Notes: a model not told the origin generated them from the letters alone. 64,000 nucleotides of DNA from Gordionus sp. m RMFG-2023 (GCF_954871325.1 NC_088779.1:29372623-29436622), one strand, 5' to 3'; positions 38,440 through 50,943 are shown, counted from the first letter of the stretch. A program made the numbers and translations.

Positions 38440-41240
38440 ATGCCACCGCGGTCATCGAGAGCTTGGACAGCCGAGTGCTAGGATACTTGTCCACAAATGA
38501 AAGATATAAACAAGAATATAAATATGGAAGCTAGGAGTTCCCTCAAGGCGACGCACAGGGTATAGACCTCAATCGTGTGAAAAATAGAATAAAGGTCAAA
38601 GCAAATAAACAAGGTTAGCAAGCTTGAATATTGGTAAACATAAAGGTAATACGAGAGAATTAACATCCATGTTGAACAAGAGAAAAGTTGATATAGCATG
38701 TATACAAGAGACGAAATGGAAAGGTCAGAAGGGTCTAATGATTGAAAATGGGTATAAATTGTATTATAATAGAATTGTTAGTAATAGGAACTAGTCGGCA
38801 TCATCCTCAGTCAAGATCTAATCTACTCAGTGGTAGAAGTCAACAGGATTTCTGATAGACTAATAAAAATAAAAATCTGCATTGGTCAATCAATACTACA
38901 CATTCTTACACTATATGTTCCTCAAACGGGTAGCAAAGAAGAGAAAGATGACTTTCGAGCTATGCTTGATGAAGCTGTAATTGAAATCCCTAAAGATGAC
39001 AGTCATAATAGGTGGAGACTTAAATGCGCATGTGGAAAAGCTTGAGACAGCTACAAAAGGCAACATAATGGTTTTGGATATGGAGAAGGAAATGATGAAG
39101 GAGAGCATGTACTAAAATTTGCGCTAGCCTTCGACCTTGCCGTAACCAAAACCTATTATAAGAAAAAGGACTAATAACATATGAAAGTGGTACAAGGAAA
39201 ACCCAGATAGATTACAAGCTAATCTTTCGCAGAAGATTAAAAGATGTAATAGACTGCAAAGTCATCCCAGGAGAAGAATTTTCTGCGCAACTAGTCATGG
39301 ATTTAAACCCAAATAGATTCACTCAAAACAGGATAAAACTAGAACCATACATTAAATGGGATAGATAAAAATCTGCAAACATTGAAACAATAAATTCCTC
39401 ACACAAGTTAGTGAAAATAGTGAACAGATCTTTCATCTAGATTAATAGATACTGTCAAATCTAAACTAGGCTTGACAATCGGATGTAACAAATCGCACAA
39501 AAAAATATAATGGTGGAATGAAGAGGTCAAGAGTATAGCTACAAAGGCTGTGTCTAGGGCCAAAGCAATGGCATACGATGACATGTACGAAGAACTACAT
39601 ACTAAATAGGGGCAAAATAAAGTATACAGATTAGCCAAACAGCGATCTTGGTATATAAAAGGAGCTCTAAAAGTAATCAAAAATAATGATGGGAATTTGA
39701 AAATAAAGGAAAAAGAAATAATGAATAAATGGAAAGAATATTTTCAGGAGCTTCTCAACTTTAATCCCCACATACTTTATCTAGATAAACACTCCCCATG
39801 TCAAAACTTTATACAACCAGTAACAGAACAAGAAATAATAACATGCCTCAAACATATGAAAAACAATAAAGCTAGGGTCTTGATGATATTTCAATAAAAA
39901 GTCTTAAAGCATTAGGAGATGAAAGCATACATTTCCTCACAAATCTGTACAATAAAATACTGGGAAATGAAGAGATCCCTCAAAAATGGAGGCAGAGCTA
40001 TCTAGTTCCTATCTTCAAAAATAAAGAGGATACACCCAATTGTCAAAATTACAAGTGCATTAAACTAATGTCACACTGTCTTAAACTCTACGAATAATAG
40101 AAAAAAGTTAAGAGACATAATCGAAATAGGAGAGACTCAGTTTGGCTTTATGCACAGATCAACGACTGATGCAATCCACGCAATTATTCAAGTGAGCGAA
40201 AAATACAGACAAAAAGAACAAAAAGTGCTACACATGGTCTTTCTCGATCAAGGACTAGAATCCCAAGAAAACTTATCTGATGGGCGCTACGCCACAAAAA
40301 GACTCCCGAAAAATATATAAGAATAATATAGGATATGTATATGGGCCATAACAACAATGGTCCGTAGCACAAATGGTAATTCAACAAGCTTCGCAATAGC
40401 CGAGGGAATTTATCAAGGATCGGCTCTCAACCCACTTCTCTTCATAACAGTATTGATGTATTATCACAGTCTCTACAGCAAACAGTGGAATATGATATTT
40501 GTGGATGATATTTTGATACCGCCGAATCCAAGGATGAAATGGAAGAAAGATTAGTGAGTTAGATAAATATCATAAAAACACGGACTGAAAGTAAATAGAA
40601 AAAATACGGAGTATATTGAAACAGATAGCAAATATAAATGAATGGCATGTATCTGCAATTGAAAGCTACAAATATTTGTGCTCCAACGAACGGCACATTA
40701 GAGAAAGAGATAAATAGTAAAATTAATCAAGGGTGATTAAAGTGGAGATCTTTATCTGGAGTGCTCTTTGACAAAAGAATCCCACAAAAATTGAAAGGAA
40801 AAATTTACAGATCCATAGTACAACCAACTATTCTATATAGTTCGGAAACATGGCCAACCAAAGAATAAAACGAGAGAAGTCTACAAACTACGGAGAAGAG
40901 AATGCTAAGGATGATTGCTGGGGTAACAAAAAAGGATAAAGTGCGAAGTACAAGAATACTAGGAGTTTAAAGGTAGTGTCCATTAAAACTAAGATAATAG
41001 TAACAGACCTAGGTGGCATGGGCACACAATGAGAAGGCCAATGAACTACATAGGAAATAATGTTGAGAGTTTGGAAGTGATGGGTAAACATAATGGAGAA
41101 GACTATTCAATTAAGCCATAAAGTTGTAGCCAATATGAAGAAGTATTAATTAGATAAAAGAGATAGCATGAATAACATAAAGTGGAGAGAGATATTGAAG
41201 GAGCTTACCACCAGAAAAAGTGATAGCTAAAAAGAAAAAA
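38440..41240 (+). mobile_element. RTE/BovB-like LINE, nearly full length but decayed
   Basis: The apurinic endonuclease domain starts near 38640 with a TRELTSMLNKRKVDIACIQE block (the RRVDIACVQET motif of RTE elements) and continues to about 39300. A linker with WWNEEV and MAYDDMYEEL follows. The reverse transcriptase has MKNNKA ... LDDISIKSLKALG, WRQSYLVPIFKNKEDTPNCQ, EGIYQGSALNPLLF and the catalytic FVDDIL (about 40497-40515). The C-terminal region has LKGKIYRSIVQPTILYSSET and EKRMLRMIAGVTKKDKVRST, ending near 41225. These are typical of elements often mislabelled craniofacial development protein 2-like. Many stops and frame changes make it inactive. Confidence 0.9.
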
Positions 41241-41989
41241 AAATATTTTTGAAAAATAATTTGTGTATAAATAAAAATAAAATAAAAGTATAATAGTATA
41301 AATAAATTAATTTATCAAATTTTTAACTAGTTGTAAAATACCTTAAAAATAATCATAAAACTCTAAATAAAGTATACATAAATTAATTCAATTTTTATTT
41401 AACTAGTTGTCAAAAATCAACCAGAAGGACAGAAAAACAGAAGAAAGCTGAAAATATGATTTAGAAATATATTATCATTTAATCAATTTATTGTGGGTGA
41501 TTATATTTATAGATCAAAATACTTTGTGATTTATTATTGTTCGGTCTAATCTTATTTTTATTTTATTTTCCCCATATGGTAACAATAGATTTTAAATAAA
41601 ATTATTTTGTGAATAACTTATCAAATAATTATGACATCGTAATATGAATTTCACGTTCTTGTTAAAATACCAATGCTCCAATTTTACGAATCAAATATTT
41701 AATTGAATAATATTTACGTATAGCAAGAGGTTTAATAAATCATTCGTACACTTAAATATCATTCATTTTTATATTTATTCTTATCATACGAACATTAATT
41801 TTTAACTAATATTATTTCTAAGTCTATTTTTTACCATTATAGAGAAATTTTTAATTCAATTTTTTACCATTATAGAGAAAATTTTAATTTTTACAAATAA
41901 AATTTATACAAGAAACCCAAATACACTACTTTTTTTTAAAAAAAAATTTCTTTTAATATTATTATTCTTTTCATTTAAAGTTACACAAC
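41241..41989. other. Non-coding A+T-rich stretch
   Basis: No gene. A short direct duplication occurs near 41830-41890 (TTTTTTACCATTATAGAGAA twice). Confidence 0.4.
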
Positions 41990-42260
41990 AATTCACCTAT
42001 TATTTTTAAAAAATAAAAATGGTTTCAGTTAAGATGACTTAAGTTGAATTAAAATTTAAGACAAGAAAAACACTATCGAGCTAAAAGGTTTTTAAAGAAA
42101 TTTGCTAATAGAAACTCGTCTATTACGGCCTTGAATCAATCGATTATGAAGAAATATTTATGTTACCGGATTAGCTGAACAATGGTAAGGTTGTGGTACG
42201 CACTCGTACACTAAGGAAAATATTGATTATTTTTTAAGATATTCATTTATGTCATATTAA
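41990..42260 (+). repeat. Dispersed repeat C, copy 2
   Basis: Same-orientation relative of 8225-8530 with the GGATTAGCTGAACAATG block and the downstream AAAATATTGA motif. Non-coding and unclassified. Confidence 0.6.
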
Positions 42261-43479
42261 AGATCTATTATTAGGTTATATGATAAAATTTAAATTAATA
42301 TTATTATTCTAATACAATCTATTCTTGAGGTATATGAAAATAAAGTGCATTTTGACAAAAACGTAAACATATTTATCTCTCTTTAGACTCCTATATCTTA
42401 GCGAGTAAGTGATGTAAGAAAGTAAAATTTCCATTTTTCTTTTAGTTATAGTTTGTACAACATATATACAAAATATATAAAATTTTGAGGGGCTCGGTTT
42501 AAAACCTAGGTTGATTTTAATTTTTTTTATTAAATAAAAAACATTTTTCAAGAAAAAATTCAATTACCTGTTTTATAAAATAATTTACATTTACTATTTC
42601 TTATTTGTGCTTATTATTTGGTAGAGAGGTTAGTAGAGAGTATTAGATTGGTTAAAAATATTTATAAAATTAAAATGGAAATTAGGAAAGTGGACAAATT
42701 TGTTAATAGGGGTAAACTCCCTTCCCCCCCCCATTTATTTTATACTCATTTTCATATTCTATTAAAAGAGCTAAAATAAAAGGCGAAAATATTTGTAGAA
42801 TTATCCTTTTTATTATTATTTATTATTTGTTCCTTTCTTAGAATTAAACTTATCTTTAATAATGAAGAATTAGAATAAATAAAAACCATTAAAAACTAAT
42901 TTAAAAATTTTGAAAATTTATTATATAATGATAAACCGACAAAAATTTATCGGTTCATTCCAGTTTTGCTAGTTATGTCAGTTTGAAAACCTTGGTAAGA
43001 TGATAATAAATACGAAATAATATATGGTAAAAAAAATAGGTGACCCTTGAAAATTATCCTTTTTTAATATAAGTTAAATGGCATGCTTAAACGTGATAAT
43101 TCCTTGTTTTATTTAATGGAAGGGAAAAAAACATATTTTGATATATTGGATTATTTCTATTTTCATCATAGAATAATATATAACTTTTTTTATCCTAATA
43201 ATTTCTTAGAAATAAATAAATATAAATTATCAAACCCATTAAAACTATATATTAGACGATCTTATGAATTGTAGACAATTTTGCCGTTAAACCTTGAGCT
43301 ATTTATAATTTACATATTAAAGTCTATGAAAAAATAATATATATAAATTAAATTAAGTTCAAAGGTATCTTGACAATATAGTCTGAAATTCATGCTATAT
43401 TAATTCAAATATATTATAGTAACTTAATAATAACTTTTTAGAATATGTATATATAAATAATTGTAGAAAAAATAATTCA
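42261..43479. other. Non-coding A+T-rich stretch
   Basis: No supported gene. It contains a C homopolymer of about 9 bases near 42724 and a small hairpin, AACCGACAAAAATTTATCGGTT, near 42935. ORFs at 42309-42563 (minus) and 43083-43274 (plus) have no recognisable features. Confidence 0.35.
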
Positions 43480-43680
43480 AGTTGTTGTTAAACGGTTCGA
43501 ATTAAGCCTTTTTTAAAATCGGCAAACTCAATATTTTAGCAAGAAAAACATGGCCTTATCCCCGAGGTTTCGTTAATAGATGTCTAAACCTTTGTACCAC
43601 CCACCTTCGAAAAAAATTTTCAGGCTTACGAATATTAACTAAGTCAGAATGGGGATTGGGTTAGGTATGAAAATTTCCTA
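43480..43680. repeat. Dispersed repeat D, copy 2
   Basis: Related to 16485-16690 as described there; slightly G+C-richer than its surroundings. Confidence 0.5.
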
Positions 43681-44470
43681 TATCCTTTATTTGGGACGCA
43701 ACCTGCTTATCCCCCTTTCCTTCATCGATTAATTTAAACCTTCTTACTTGTGGGGAAAATAAAAAAATTAATAAATATTCAAAATTAAATAACTTTATAT
43801 TTCAGCCAATAGTTATATCAACTAACGACAATTTTTCACAGTCTACATATTTTTTTGAAAAAACCTTTTCGCGAAAAAATTTTAGCATAACAAACGAAAA
43901 TGGCCAATCCATATTTCTTAAACAAAAATTTCAACTAGAAATTTTTTAAACTCAATTATACTTGTTTTTTAGGTAACATATTCATTTTAAATTATGCTCT
44001 TTTTAGAGCCTTCGGTACTTATAATTTATAAATTTATTTTTATTTTTATTTAGTAATTTTATATATGTTTATATACTTGTTTTAATATTTTAGTGTTTTA
44101 TCGTTTTTTTAAATAAAAGTGAAATAAATAGCCAAATTTTTTTTTTTTACTAAATAATATAATGAAAAAAACTACTGAAAATAGCTTCTTATATAGACAA
44201 AGGTTTAATATTAAGAGATACAATTTAAATTAGATGTAATTATTTTAAATTTAGCATAAATTTATTTCAAGCGGTATATTTTGTTTAAATTTCTTTTAAT
44301 CATTTATTAAATTAAAATTTAAATATAATAAATGTATTAAAATTAAATATATTCTGTATTTTATTATGTAAAAAGTAAGTATTTCTTATTTTGGACGTCA
44401 TATTTCTTATTTATGAATAATTCAACACAAAAGAAAAAGATTAAAATTTTTTAAAATCAATCGCGCAATG
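43681..44470. other. Non-coding A+T-rich stretch left of the foldback transposon
   Basis: No gene seen. It ends next to the left copy of the 10-bp target duplication ATATATTAAC (44471-44480). Confidence 0.4.
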
Positions 44471-44493
44471 ATATATTAACGGTATGACTAAAT

Positions 44494-44545
44494 ACTGTCT
44501 TGCTAAACTGTCTTGCTAAACTGTCTTGCTAAACTGTCTTGCTAA
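44494..44545 (+). repeat. Four tandem 13-bp copies at the left transposon tip
   Basis: ACTGTCTTGCTAA occurs four times in exact tandem; the right tip has one. The same motif recurs inside the 290-bp subrepeats (GCCAGCAAGACAGTATTT), so it is a plausible transposase binding site, by analogy with other foldback elements. Confidence 0.85.
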
Positions 44546-44586
44546 AAAGCAATTAATCATAATTAATCATAATTTGATGATATAAT

Positions 44587-45025
44587 TAAAAAAAGTTACC
44601 TTAAATATAATAAAAATGCCCTTTACTCTCAATTATATAACTTAACAACCCAAAATAATTCTTTCTAATAATATTAAATAAATACCATTGACCATTAACA
44701 ACGATCCATATTTAACATAATTATCTTTATTTCCAATAAAACCACCACAATCTAACATAAAATATGTAGAAAAATATAATATAATATAATTATCCAATTC
44801 TTCATTTCTCAAAGGTCCACAGATGACATCCAAAGGTCCACAGCTGACATCAAATCCAATATCTCCCAATCTCCCACTACGGGTTTTTCCGAACAATGAA
44901 ACACACCCCGTGATCCCTATCTCCTCTTCTTCCCCCAAGGAAAACTTAATTTTCCTATCAGAAAATAACTGACATTTGATGTATTATATTAAATTTATTT
45001 CTTCTTTTTTTCAACAGTTACAACA
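44587..45025 (-). repeat. LTR of the nested element (3' LTR on the minus strand)
   Basis: 439 bp, over 99% identical by eye to 46985-47423. It holds a 20-bp tandem pair AAAGGTCCACAG(A/C)TGACATC and a 98-codon minus-strand ORF that is also present in the other LTR and has no recognised domain. Confidence 0.88.
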
Positions 45026-45070
45026 CGCCCACCCTTCACAAGCCCAGCGTCCCTCTCTCTGTGGTGTTGT

Positions 45071-45148
45071 TGTATCGAATCACCTCTTTGAATTGTATTG
45101 AATCACCTCTTTGAATTGTATCGAATCACCTTTTGGAATTGTATCGAG
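45071..45148 (+). repeat. 23-bp tandem repeat inside the nested LTR element
   Basis: Three full copies and a partial one of TGTATCGAATCACCTCTTTG plus AAT, close to the purine-rich tract. Confidence 0.85.
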
Positions 45149-46363
45149 ACGCCTTGAAGACGTTCAGGGAATTTGTCGAATCGTCTTCCCTTATAATGAT
45201 TTATAATATAATATCGCCGATACCTTTCAATATATAATCGCGAAAACACATATTATCAATAATGACCTGTACATTGGGGTATCTGCATTTATAATCTATG
45301 CAACATTAATATGGACAATGTAATATCAGCAAAACATAATAATTCATTCATTTTAAGATATTTGGGAAATATGAGCTATAATACACATTATTTGGATATG
45401 ATTCATGGTAATTAAGAAATAATGATATTACATATAATAATGTAATGTGAACATATTGTCTGTGTGTGAAATGCAATTTCAACACATGTAATTTTCATTC
45501 TATCATGTGAAAAAAAAAACAAAGCTACATCTTTATAAATATTTCCTAAAATGAATATAAAAATCCATCTTTAGGTATTAAAAATAATTGCGAAACTTGG
45601 CCGAACAAAGATTAAAAATAAAATTACAATACATACGTATATAAATACATTTAATATTATATATGAAGGAACAAATATATAATATGTAGAAAATACAATA
45701 TTTTCCATCTAGGAATTACTCAGTATCCTAAGAAAAATATACCATTTCTACCTAACTCTGTCATCACAATTAGCACAAATTCACAAAAATGTAGAATGCA
45801 AAGTAACAAAAATTGATAATATAATGGGCTATATGGTATATATGTAAAGAATTTTTAATATACCTTCACAATATAAAATAATTTGAGTCTTTTCTTTAAA
45901 AATATGTTCATAATTAAATAGTAAAATGTGATGTGTTATAAAATTATTAAAAAGATTTAAAAAAATGTATTATGCAGCATAAATTTACAAAAAAAAACTT
46001 TCCCCAGTATGCAAACTAAACAATATTCTCACTTCAAGGCATACCCATCAACACGGGCTGACCTTATCTGTAAAAATATTTTCCCTTCACATCATTGCAT
46101 ACCACACAAATAATATAATAATTGCAAATAAAACTTCTTATAAAAATTTATAATTTAAAAAAAAAATATATATATTAAATATAAAGATTTCATAATTTGG
46201 GAAAAAAAATATTATACACCATCTACTGTATCATACAAATTCCTATCCAATTTATATATACACTAAATGCAGACACTAAATCAAAATAACTATCCACATC
46301 TAACATTATAGATATTATTCTGACTTCATCATACTTCAATTCCTTCAAATTCTCATTCATAAT

Positions 46364-46480
46364 TAAATATATCATATGTTACCTATACAATATATTAACA
46401 TTATAAATAATAATTCATAGTTAAATATATCATATGTTACCTATGCAATATATTAACCTTAATTAATAATAAATTATCCC
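46364..46480 (+). repeat. Short tandem duplication inside the nested LTR element
   Basis: Two copies of a segment of about 65 bp containing TATATCATATGTTACCTATA and CAATATATTAAC. Confidence 0.75.
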
Positions 46481-46984
46481 ATACATATTCATCCCTTTAC
46501 AAACCCAAAATGCATAATTAAATAATACACACTTTATTACAAAAGTCTATATCCATATATATTTTCATAAATTTCACATATTTAAATATTTAACAATCCT
46601 TTCTGTCCTGCTGTTCATGAGGTCTTTCAGCTTCCTATGACGGAATACCTATAACACCATTCAATGAGTTTTAAGGCATACCAAATAATGATCAAGATTA
46701 TATGTACCATATACATCTAGACATAAGATAATATACCAAATATTACTGTCTTAAATTCCTGATCTTATTTCCATATTTCTGCCTAATACTCATTACATAC
46801 TTTCTATCTTACACCTTTTAAGTTAAATATAAAAGTATAGAAATCCTTAAACTCATGTATCTGTATAGTTTGTAGTACATTGCATTGTCAAAATTTCTCT
46901 TATGTAATATGTATACAACAAAAATTTTGTTTTACTTTAAAACCGAATCAACCCACTCTTTCGATCTTGGTCAGCTGGCAACAA

Positions 46985-47423
46985 TAAAAAAAGTTACCTT
47001 AAATATAATAAAAATGCCCTTTACTCTCAATTATATAACTTAACAACCCAAAATAATTCTTTCTAATAATATTAAATAAATACCATTGACCATTAACAAC
47101 GATCCATATTTAACATAATTATCTTTATTTCCAATAAAACCACCACAATCTAACATAAAATATGTAGAAAAATATAATATAATATAATTATCCAATTCTT
47201 CATTTCTCAAAGGTCCACAGATGACATCCAAAGGTCCACAGCTGACATCAAATCCAATATCTCCCAATCTCCCACTACGGGTTTTTCCGAACAATGAAAC
47301 ACACCGCGTGATCCCTATCTCCTCTTCTTCCCCCAAGTAAAACTTAATTTTCCTGTCAGAAAATAACTGACATTTGATGTATTATATTAAATTTATTTCT
47401 TCTTTTTTTCAACAGTTACAACA
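46985..47423 (-). repeat. LTR of the nested element (5' LTR on the minus strand)
   Basis: Second copy of the 439-bp LTR, followed by ATAAT and then by the continuing left arm of the foldback transposon. Confidence 0.88.
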
Positions 47424-47428
47424 ATAAT

Positions 47429-48455
47429 ATCTTTTAAAAAAAAATTTTCTAAAACATTTTATTTATTTTACATAAATCAATTTTTAATTAATTAAAAAAT
47501 TGATAATAAATATCAAATAATTTAAAATTCTATTTTTAATTAATTTTATTGGAAAAAAAATATATTTACTAGCTTATTACAACTTATATTTTATTTTTCA
47601 ATTACAAAATTTAACAAATTTATATCCATAAGAGGGCGTTAAATACATAAATATGAAAATATATTCTTAGGTAACCAGAATAAATATTGGATAGCGCTTT
47701 TTTTGTATTTGGGTGTAAATACATGTGAAAAACCTAAAAAAAAATTTAAAAATAGAGGTTTCTTTGAGAATTAATTAATGAGTAGGTTTAGAAGCGAAAA
47801 ATAGTAGAAAGTTTGTAAGGAACATATTGCTGGCGTTATTGATCAAAATCTCTTCATTTTTGGTTTATACTTGTATATTTAGGTGTTAAACATTATCCTA
47901 AAAAATATTTTGAAAATATTATGATTTGACCGAATGCCGGGCTTAAAACCGACCAATTACTAATATTCGATCGACCAAATTTGGTGTTAATATTATTTGG
48001 AAAATGTTCATTTTTTGGTTTATTTATCTATAAATACGTGCAAATCATTATCCCCAAAAATATTTTAAAAATATCGTGATTTGACAGAAAACCGATTTGA
48101 AACCGGCCCAATGACTAAATACTGTCTTGCTGGCGTTATACATGGAAAATTCTTTATTTTTGGTTTATACGTGAACAATAACGTGTTAAGCATTATCCTA
48201 ATTAATATTTTGAAAATATTATGATTTGACCGAATGGCAAGCTTAAAACCGACCAATTACTACATATTTGATCTACCAAATTTGGTAGTAATATTATTTG
48301 GAAAATTCATTTTTGGTTAATTTAAAACCGAAATACTGCGTTGCTGGCGCTCTCCATGTAGAATTCTTCATTTTTGGTTTATAAGTTAACAATAAGGTTA
48401 AGTAAGCATTATCCTAAATTATTTTTTGAAAATATTAAGATATGACCGAATACCC
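47429..48455 (+). repeat. Left inverted arm of the foldback transposon (inner part)
   Basis: Reverse complement of parts of 50907-52866. It first matches the outer unique part of the right arm (52480-52866) almost perfectly, then holds about two diverged subrepeats (47850-48455) against about five on the right. Together with 44481-44586 it forms the whole left arm. Confidence 0.88.
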
Positions 48456-48771
48456 AGCTCAGATAATCTTTATTACAATAAATTTTTAATCTCCAAAAAA
48501 AATAATTTCTATAAAAAATCATCCCTCCCCTCACCTCCATCGAAAATTCTCGGGTTCCTGTTATTTTTTTATTTCATAAAAATTAAAAATTTATACAAAA
48601 TTATAATTTTTTCAAAAAAATAATTTTTTAAAAAATAATTTGGCATATTCCTAAAAAAAATAAAAATCAATGTGCATAAAAAAATAATAAACAAATAAAT
48701 AAATAATTTTAAATATTTTCCGTTAAAATTTATTATTATTATATAATTATAAATATTCTTTTTGTGATAAA
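48456..48771. other. Upstream region of the OTU protease gene
   Basis: A+T-rich DNA between the left arm and the predicted start codon. It presumably holds the promoter, but no element can be pointed to with confidence. Confidence 0.35.
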
Positions 48772-50943
48772 ATGCCTGATTTCCTGCCCTATATGAATCA
48801 GTAAGTTCTATAAAATTATAAATATTAATTTTTTTTTATATTAGATTAATTGAGAAGCCATCTCCTGAGGTGGCTCTCGAAATTCTTAAAGAGATAAAAA
48901 GTGAAGATATTGTGCCTATGATGTATCATTCTTCAAATGGATTAGTCGGGTATGTTGATGTAATTACTAAGCATATATTAGAGAGAATTCAACCAACAAT
49001 ATTGTTGAAGTAAATATAAATATATATATATATATTACAACTTTTATCCTTGGCCCCGGGTATATGTAGCAGGCCATGTTTTAATTTTTTAAAATATAAA
49101 AAAGACAATGGCCGTACCGAAAAATTTTGTAAAATAAAAATTCTACCCGGGTTGGTATTTTTTTTAAAAAATTCGACCAGGCCGTTTAAAAGGAAAATCT
49201 GCTTTTATATGAATATTGATTAGATAATATGAACTATATTAAACTTTTATTTGAATCATTTTTAATTGTTTAAAAAATAATGAATATTTTTTTAAAAACA
49301 AACTATATTATTAAGATTTTCACCAAGGAAAACGATTGGGGATGGAAATTGCCTATATCGTGCTGTGTCATTAGCAATTTTCGGTGAAGAAACGTACCAC
49401 ATTTATTTTCGTATTATAGCCGCAATCGAGGTCATACTCAATAGAGACTTTTATGATTTAGAAAATGTTAATTATATTGTACCAGTTTCCATGAGAGAAC
49501 GTATTTTATTTTATTCTTATATATAATCATACTTTAAATAACATACTTAAAATAGGGGATTGGTCAGGCATGATTATTATTTTTGTTTTAAGTGGGGCTT
49601 TAAATACGCCTATTAAATCTTTTTGTCCCCCTTTATCATTTAATTTATTAAGCCCAAGTCCTTATACCCTTGATATATATGGTCGGGATGTTAGCAGATG
49701 TTCTGATATAAAAATTAACATAATGTGGACATCTTGTAGTATACCCAATGATATTTTAAATATTTCTATAAATCATTTTATTTATTTACAAAAGCTTAAT
49801 TTCAACCCACATGATAAAATAGTTAATATTGACAGTTCATTTGATACTATATCTATTAATGAATCCCATGATTTTATAACTAATACGGATAATGTTAAAA
49901 AATCGAATTTAAATTATATAAACTCTTCCCCAATTAATGATATCAGCGGTAATTATGATAAAAAATCTATTAATGAATCGCCTAAATTTATAATAAAATC
50001 AAATTTAAATAATATAAAATTTTTCCCAATTAATGATAATTATGATAAAAAATCTATTAACGAATCGCCTAAATTTATACCTATAAAATCAAATTTACAT
50101 TATATAAACTCTTCCCCAGTTAATGATATCAGCGGTAATTATGATAATAAATCTATTAACGAATCGCATGAATTTACTCCTATAAAATCAAATTTAAATA
50201 ATATAAAATTTTCCCCAATTAATGATAATTATGATACAAAATCTATTAACGAATCGCCTAAATTTATACCTATAAAAGTAAATTTAAATAATATAAAATT
50301 TTCTCCAATTAATGATAATTATGATAATAAATCTATTAAAGAATCGCATGAATTTACACCTATAAAATCAAATTTAAATAATATAAAATTTTCCCCAATT
50401 AATGTTACTTATGTTAAAAAATCTATTAACGAATCGCCTAAATTTATACCTATAAAATCAAATTTAAATTATATATTCTCTTCCCCAATAAATGATATAA
50501 GCAGTAATTATGATAATAAATCTTTTAAGGAATCGCATGAATTTACACCTATAAAATCAAATTTGAATAATATAAAATTTTCCCCAATTAATGATAATAA
50601 ATATACTAATAATCAAAAATTCACTAATTTTTCAATAAAAAACATTTTATCATCAAACTCTTCACAAAATAAAAATTTTTTACCATGCGATAGTAGTGAT
50701 ATCATCTTAAAAAATTCATTTATCGAGACTACACAGGTAATACAGTTTTTACTAGATCCTAAAAATATTTTAAATTCTATACCAATAGGTATCAAAAATA
50801 ATAAATATTATATAATTAATAATACTAATAATATAAAAAATATTGGATATCGCAATGCATATGTTGATGATTGTGATGCTTGGAGTAGTGTCAAATCCAG
50901 TTTAAGTCAAATCATAATATTTTCAAAATATTTTTTAGGATAA
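48772..50943 (+). CDS. OTU-family cysteine protease with repetitive tail, spliced, transposon cargo
   Basis: Predicted exons are 48772-48800, 48845-49009, 49316-49500 and 49556-50943. The introns (44, 306 and 55 nt) start GTAAGT, GTAAAT and GTATTT and end in AG. Joined, they give 588 residues in one frame. The OTU domain spans about residues 66-205: TIGDGNCLYRAVSLAIFG with Asp74 and Cys77, MRERDWSGM and VLSGALNTPI in the middle, then MWTSCS and INHFIYL with His200. OTU enzymes cleave ubiquitin or similar modifiers; the substrate here is unknown. Residues of about 225-480 are a low-complexity repeat (see next entry). The tail has a conserved-looking block PIGIKNNKYYIINN ... AYVDDCDAWSS, and the last dozen residues are encoded by the right arm repeat. 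The start is the first in-frame ATG; an upstream exon cannot be excluded. Confidence 0.78.
49850..50620 (+). repeat. In-frame coding repeat in the OTU protein
   Basis: About nine copies of a unit of roughly 26-33 codons with the consensus INESPKFIPIKSNLNNIKFS plus PINDNYDNKS. Units alternate between the variants SPKF and SHEF. The frame is kept through all copies, which argues for selection or recent origin. The protein stretch is Asn/Ser/Lys/Ile-rich and probably unstructured. Confidence 0.85.

Larger units (their letters stand above)
44587..47423 (-). mobile_element. Non-autonomous LTR element nested in the left arm
   Basis: Two 439-bp direct repeats (44587-45025 and 46985-47423) flank about 1.96 kb with no coding capacity. 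The 5-bp target duplication ATAAT sits at 44582-44586 and 47424-47428, and removing the element restores the sequence of the opposite arm. On the minus strand the LTR starts TGTTGTAACTGTTG and a purine-rich GAAGGGTGGGCG lies directly before the LTR at 44587-45025, which sets the orientation. The LTRs differ at only about three sites, so the insertion is young and younger than its host transposon. It is a LARD/TRIM-like, non-coding member of an unidentified LTR family. Confidence 0.88.

Noticed and set aside
44642-44938. A 98-codon minus-strand ORF occurring twice (also 47040-47336)
   Set aside because: Both copies lie inside the two LTRs of the nested element, so duplication explains their conservation; there is no recognisable domain.
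48065-48256. ORFs of about 63 codons in the transposon arms (also 52040-52231)
   Set aside because: They are the inverted subrepeats read in an open frame by chance; the 290-bp units do not keep them open.
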